From the NCBI GenBank assembly GCA_031409515.1, contig JANNXJ010000045.1, positions 1 through 64,000 of the forward strand: DNA of 64,000 nucleotides, given 5' to 3'. The position numbers and the translations under genes are program-made. Position 1 is the first letter of the stretch, and every line of letters begins with the position of its first letter. This stretch comes from SHZI01 sp031409515 (GTDB lineage: Bacteria > Pseudomonadota > Gammaproteobacteria > Steroidobacterales > GCA-2729495). Positions 60,904 through 64,000 of the stretch are shown here, one piece after another. The notes under the pieces are model-generated. The model did no database searches. It saw nothing but the letters and a program-made list of their open reading frames with translations, and was not told the origin of the DNA.

Positions 60904-61566
60904 ATGCAGAAGACACGCTTGGCAGTCCTCTTAAGCCTGACCCTCGCGGGCAGTTCCCTGGTCGGTTCTCTGGCCTGGGCCCAGGAGCCCGCGCCGGTCC
61001 CCAAGGGCGACGCGGCCCGGGGCGCCGTGTTGTCCGACACCTGCATGGGCTGCCACGGCATTGCCAGCTACCGGAACGCCTACCCCTCCTTCCGGGTGCC
61101 CAAGCTTGGCGGGCAGCACCCGGAATACATCGTGATCGCGCTCCAGGGCTACAAGAACCTCACCCGGCCCCACAAGACCATGCACGCCCAGGCTATTTCG
61201 CTGTCCGACCAGGCGATGCTGGATATCGCCACCTTCTTCGCCAGCGAGGGCGACCTGCAGAAGGCCGCGAGCTTGAAGGGCACCCCGCCGGAAAAGGCCG
61301 CCACCTGCGTCGCCTGCCACGGTGAGGGGGGCATCAGTGTTGCCGCCAACTGGCCGTCCCTGGCCGGCCAACACAAGGACTACCTCGAGCACGCGCTCAA
61401 TGAGTACAAGGGCGGGCTCCGCAAGGATCCGATCATGGGCAGCCAGGCGATCAACCTGAAGCCCGAAGAGATCCGGGAACTGGCCGCCTATTTCGCTTCC
61501 CAGTCGGGTCTGTTCTCGGTGCACTACGCCATCGGCGGGCGCGCGACGGCTGCTGCTGGGAAGTAA
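60904..61566 (+). CDS. Cytochrome c4 (diheme)
   Basis: This periplasmic electron carrier has a signal peptide (MQKTRLAVLLSLTLAGSSL, residues 1-19 and following to about 27) and two c-type heme motifs, CMGCH and CVACH. Each is followed by a domain with a distal Met (HKTMHAQ, DPIMGSQ). Its 220 residues suit a c4 passing electrons to a terminal oxidase. I chose the ATG at 60904. Confidence 0.92.
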   Translation: MQKTRLAVLLSLTLAGSSLVGSLAWAQEPAPVPKGDAARGAVLSDTCMGCHGIASYRNAYPSFRVPKLGGQHPEYIVIALQGYKNLTRPHKTMHAQAISLSDQAMLDIATFFASEGDLQKAASLKGTPPEKAATCVACHGEGGISVAANWPSLAGQHKDYLEHALNEYKGGLRKDPIMGSQAINLKPEEIRELAAYFASQSGLFSVHYAIGGRATAAAGK

Positions 61567-61579
61567 GTCATCAGCGGGT

Positions 61580-61680
61580 AGAGCTCTTAAAAACAAAGAG
61601 TTAGATTACTGTCAATTCTAAGCTGACAACTAACTGCCAAGTACTGTCAACTGCCAAACAACTGCCCATAACCTGAAAGC
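61580..61680. repeat. AT-rich spacer with short ACTGYCAA repeats
   Basis: A GCTCTT/AAGAGT-like hairpin with A-rich loop (about 61582-61602) may end the cytochrome transcript. From about 61608 to 61668 copies of ACTGTCAA, CTGACAACT, AACTGCCAA and ACTGCC recur. It is AT-rich compared with the flanks. The function is unclear. Confidence 0.4.
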
Positions 61681-61686
61681 AGCGCC

Positions 61687-63009
61687 ATGGAAAGTTTCAG
61701 AGCGCTGCGCGTCCACCAGATCGACGGCCGCATCGTCCCCCGGCTCGACCAGCTGACCCTCGACGATCTCTCCCCCGGCAACGTCGTCATCCGGGGCGAG
61801 TACTCCAGCATCAACTACAAGGACGCCCTGGCCACTACCGGCAAGGGCCGGATCCTGCGCCGCTTCCCCCTGGTGGCTGGCGTGGACATCGCGGGGACGG
61901 TGGTCAGTTCGGAGGACGCCCGCTACAAGCCCGGGGATGTGGTCGCCGTCCACGGCTGCGGGCAGAGCGAAACCCACGACGGGGGCTTTGCCGAGTACGC
62001 CCGGGTGCCGGGGGACTGGGTGAACAAGCTGCCCCCCGGGATCGACACCCGCACGGCCATGGGCCTGGGTACCGCCGGCTTCACCGCGGCCCTCGCCATC
62101 CACCGGATGGAGCAGAACGGCCAGACCCCAGAGCTCGGGCCGATCGCCGTCACCGGCGCGACGGGCGGCGTAGGTAGCGTGGCCATTGCGCTGCTGGCGG
62201 GGCTGGGTTTCAAGGTCACTGCGGTGACCAGCAAGGCCACCGCCGACGATTACCTGAAGGGCCTTGGCGCCAGCGAGATCTTCCACTTGAAGGGCAAGGA
62301 ACTCGGCACCAAGCCCCTGGAAAAGACCCTCTGGGGCGGGGCCGTGGACAACCTGGGGGGCGCGACGCTGGCCTGGCTCACCCGCACCGCCATGGGCCTG
62401 GGTACCGCCGGCTTCACCGCGGCCCTGGCCATCCACCGGATGGAGCAGAACGGCCAGACCCCGGAGCTGGGGCCGATCGCCGTCACCGGCGCGACCGGCG
62501 GCGTAGGTAGCGTGGCCATTGCGCTGCTGGCGGGGCTGGGCTTCAAGGTCACCGCGGTGACCAGCAAGGCCACTGCAGACGACTACCTGACGGGCCTGGG
62601 CGCCAGCGAGATCTTCCACTTGAGGGGCAAGGAACTGGGCTTAAGGCCCCTGGAAAAGACCCTCTGGGGCGGGGCCGTGGACAACCTGGGGGGCGCGACG
62701 CTGGCCTGGCTCACCCGCACCGTCGTGCCCTACGGCAACATCGCCAGCATTGGCCTGGCCCAGGGCCCGGAGCTCAACACCACGGTGATGCCCTTCATCC
62801 TGCGGGGCGTTAGCCTGCTCGGGATCAACTCCGTGGAAGTACCGGGCGCCCTGCGGGCCGAAGTCTGGCGGCGCCTGGCCGGGGACCTGAAGTTGGCGAA
62901 TCTGGACAGGATAGTGAGCCAGGAAGTGCCCCTCGAAGGCATCCTGGACGTGGTCGGGGGCTGGGTGGACGGCACGATCGTCGGCCGCTGCCTGGTCCGG
63001 CTCCGGTAG
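61687..63009 (+). CDS. Acrylyl-CoA reductase-like MDR enzyme with duplicated cofactor domain
   Basis: This NADPH-dependent medium-chain reductase resembles AcuI/YhdH. The N-terminal catalytic half (about 1-121) has SSINYKDALATTGKG and PLVAGVDIAGTVV. The Rossmann region AVTGATGGVGSVAIALLAGLG occurs twice (about 122-232 and 233-343) from a 333-bp tandem duplication. The C-terminal part (VMPFILRGVSLLGINSVE) is normal. At 440 residues it is about 110 longer than the family norm. The frame is open throughout. Confidence 0.88.
   Translation: MESFRALRVHQIDGRIVPRLDQLTLDDLSPGNVVIRGEYSSINYKDALATTGKGRILRRFPLVAGVDIAGTVVSSEDARYKPGDVVAVHGCGQSETHDGGFAEYARVPGDWVNKLPPGIDTRTAMGLGTAGFTAALAIHRMEQNGQTPELGPIAVTGATGGVGSVAIALLAGLGFKVTAVTSKATADDYLKGLGASEIFHLKGKELGTKPLEKTLWGGAVDNLGGATLAWLTRTAMGLGTAGFTAALAIHRMEQNGQTPELGPIAVTGATGGVGSVAIALLAGLGFKVTAVTSKATADDYLTGLGASEIFHLRGKELGLRPLEKTLWGGAVDNLGGATLAWLTRTVVPYGNIASIGLAQGPELNTTVMPFILRGVSLLGINSVEVPGALRAEVWRRLAGDLKLANLDRIVSQEVPLEGILDVVGGWVDGTIVGRCLVRLR
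62051..62383 (+). repeat. Tandem duplication, copy 1 (Rossmann domain)
   Basis: This 333-bp unit is followed immediately by copy 2 (62384-62716). By hand I count about 18 base differences, some 12 of them synonymous, leaving about 4 amino-acid differences in 111. The start of both is GCAC[G/C]GCCATGGGCC. Confidence 0.9.
62384..62716 (+). repeat. Tandem duplication, copy 2 (Rossmann domain)
   Basis: This is the second 333-bp unit, 95% identical to copy 1 by hand count. It leads in-frame into the C-terminal part of the reductase. Amino-acid changes cluster in the surface loop near ADDYL[K/T]G and KGKELG / RGKELG. Confidence 0.9.
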
Positions 63010-63023
63010 GCTGATCGGCTACA

Positions 63024-63683
63024 GTGGAAGACCTTCTGCGCCAGGGGTTGCCCGACCTCGGCCTTCGGTTGGACGAGAAACTGGTGAGCGACTGCGCCAG
63101 CTTTCTGCGGCTGCTGGCGCAGTGGAACGAGAACATCAACCTGACGGGGATCCGGGAGCCGGCCGCGATGGTGTCGCTGCACATCCTGGATTCGCTGACG
63201 GCCCGGCCCTTCCTGCAGGGTGAGCGCATCGTGGACGTGGGCTGTGGCGCCGGGCTGCCGGGCATCCCGCTGGCGCTGGTTGACCGGCTGGCGGAACCGG
63301 GCAGGCACTTCACGCTGGTGGATGGCACGCTGAAGAAGATCCGCTTCGTGCGTCAGGCCATCGAAGACCTGGGCCTGACCAACGCCGAAGCACTGCACAC
63401 GAGAATCGAGGACCACCGCCCCGTGCATCTGTACGACACCGTCATCTGCCGCGCGCTCTCCTCGCTGCCGGAATTCGTCCGGTTCGCGGGGCACGCTGTA
63501 GCGCCCGGCGGCCAGCTGCTGGCCATGAAGGGCAAGCTGCCGGCGGAGGAGATCGCAGCCTTGCCCGCCGGCTGGCGGGCCGCGGCGGTGACGCCCGTGC
63601 GGATTCCCGGGGTGGATGCGGAACGGCACATCGTGCAGGTGGTCCGTGTCCAGGCCAGGCGCTCCCGGGGCGCAGCGCGATGA
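63024..63683 (+). CDS. rsmG: 16S rRNA (guanine527-N7)-methyltransferase RsmG
   Basis: This enzyme methylates G527 of 16S rRNA. The 219 residues include LLAQWNENINLTGIREP, the SAM site IVDVGCGAGLPGIPLAL and VICRALSSLPEFV. It starts with GTG and overlaps parA. It is normally adjacent to mnmG but here lies 15 kb downstream of it. Confidence 0.95.
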   Translation: MEDLLRQGLPDLGLRLDEKLVSDCASFLRLLAQWNENINLTGIREPAAMVSLHILDSLTARPFLQGERIVDVGCGAGLPGIPLALVDRLAEPGRHFTLVDGTLKKIRFVRQAIEDLGLTNAEALHTRIEDHRPVHLYDTVICRALSSLPEFVRFAGHAVAPGGQLLAMKGKLPAEEIAALPAGWRAAAVTPVRIPGVDAERHIVQVVRVQARRSRGAAR

Positions 63684-64000
63684 GCCGCATCATTGCCGTC
63701 ACCAACCAGAAGGGTGGGGTGGGCAAGACCACCACGTCGGTCAATCTGGCCGCGTCGCTGGCCGCGCTGGAAAAGCGCGTGCTGCTGGTGGATCTGGATC
63801 CCCAGGGCAACGCGACCACCGGCTGCGGCATCGACAAGCAGTCCCTCGAAGCCACGACCTGCGAAGTGCTGCTGGGGGAGAGCCAGGCGCTGGAGACTAT
63901 CGTCTCGGTGACGAACTCCGGCTTTGCGCTGCTGCCGGCAAACTCTGACCTGACGGCCGCGGAGATCCGGCTGCTGCAGGAGATCGGCCGGGAACTGCGC
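63680..64000 (+). CDS. parA: Chromosome-partitioning ATPase ParA, partial
   Basis: The first 107 codons are in the window. AVTNQKGGVGKTTTSVNLAA is the deviant Walker A motif and VLLVDLDPQGNATTGCGID the A' motif. The ATG overlaps the rsmG stop (ATGA). ParA acts with ParB at parS sites for chromosome segregation. The gene continues past the window edge. Confidence 0.96.
   Translation, partial: MSRIIAVTNQKGGVGKTTTSVNLAASLAALEKRVLLVDLDPQGNATTGCGIDKQSLEATTCEVLLGESQALETIVSVTNSGFALLPANSDLTAAEIRLLQEIGRELR

Noticed and set aside
1..64000. CRISPR arrays, tRNA or rRNA genes, insertion sequences, prophage genes
   Set aside because: No regularly spaced repeats, cloverleaf-like sequences, rRNA stretches, transposase or phage structural genes were recognised on either strand.

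Overview
The window is a high-GC stretch of a gammaproteobacterial chromosome that includes the replication-origin neighbourhood. The evidence is gene order: glyQ-glyS-gmhB-plsC converge on gyrB-recF-dnaN-dnaA, followed divergently by rpmH-rnpA-yidC-mnmE, then mnmG, and at the far right rsmG and the start of parA. Other conserved gammaproteobacterial blocks are tatABC with dtd, rhodanese-grxC-secB-gpsA-trmL beside envC and ctpA, and ntrC-ntrB-glnA. I cannot name a genus. The first ~92 bases are homopolymer-rich and look like a poor contig end.

Layout. 1-6343: an oligopeptide ABC importer operon (oppABCDF) on the minus strand, interrupted by a cyclophilin gene on the plus strand. 6371-8761: dtd, tatABC and a DUF1330 gene. 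8751-15344: an OPT-family peptide transporter, a thioesterase, HIT and GNAT proteins, a PaaK-like ligase, a fluoride exporter and a diguanylate cyclase. 15356-21722: ctpA, envC, rhodanese, grxC, secB, gpsA, trmL and a class 1B-like dihydroorotate dehydrogenase. 21808-26314: the nitrogen-control block ntrC-ntrB-DUF4124-glnA. The glnA upstream region carries a near-perfect sigma-54 promoter and two NtrC sites 31 bp apart. 26621-41121: the oriC-region housekeeping genes. 41209-45859: a VPLPA-CTERM-like exported protein, a putative two-gene toxin-antitoxin pair (Panacea/SocA antitoxin plus a small RelE/ParE-like protein), a queuosine-precursor transporter and a second diguanylate cyclase.

46052-64000: mnmG and rsmG, usually adjacent, are separated here by about 15 kb of accessory DNA. 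That DNA holds a second peptide importer with a fused OppDF ATPase and a RelE/ParE-type toxin-antitoxin pair. It also holds a brnTA locus whose toxin has lost its middle, a HicB-like antitoxin, a GST and an NAD(P)-binding protein. Then comes an array of small minus-strand genes (57.6-59.9 kb), each followed by an integron attC-like site. No integrase is visible, so this looks like a CALIN-type cassette cluster. To its right are a SIMPL protein, a cytochrome c4 and an acrylyl-CoA-reductase-like enzyme whose cofactor-binding domain is tandemly duplicated.

Three loci carry GTAG-headed REP elements. Their stems covary, two of them supply the stop codon of the neighbouring gene, and the third is read through in-frame near the start of an oppC gene. 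Taken together, the window suggests a peptide-scavenging bacterium (two Opp systems plus OPT) with classical NtrBC nitrogen control and a plastic insertion site next to the origin.
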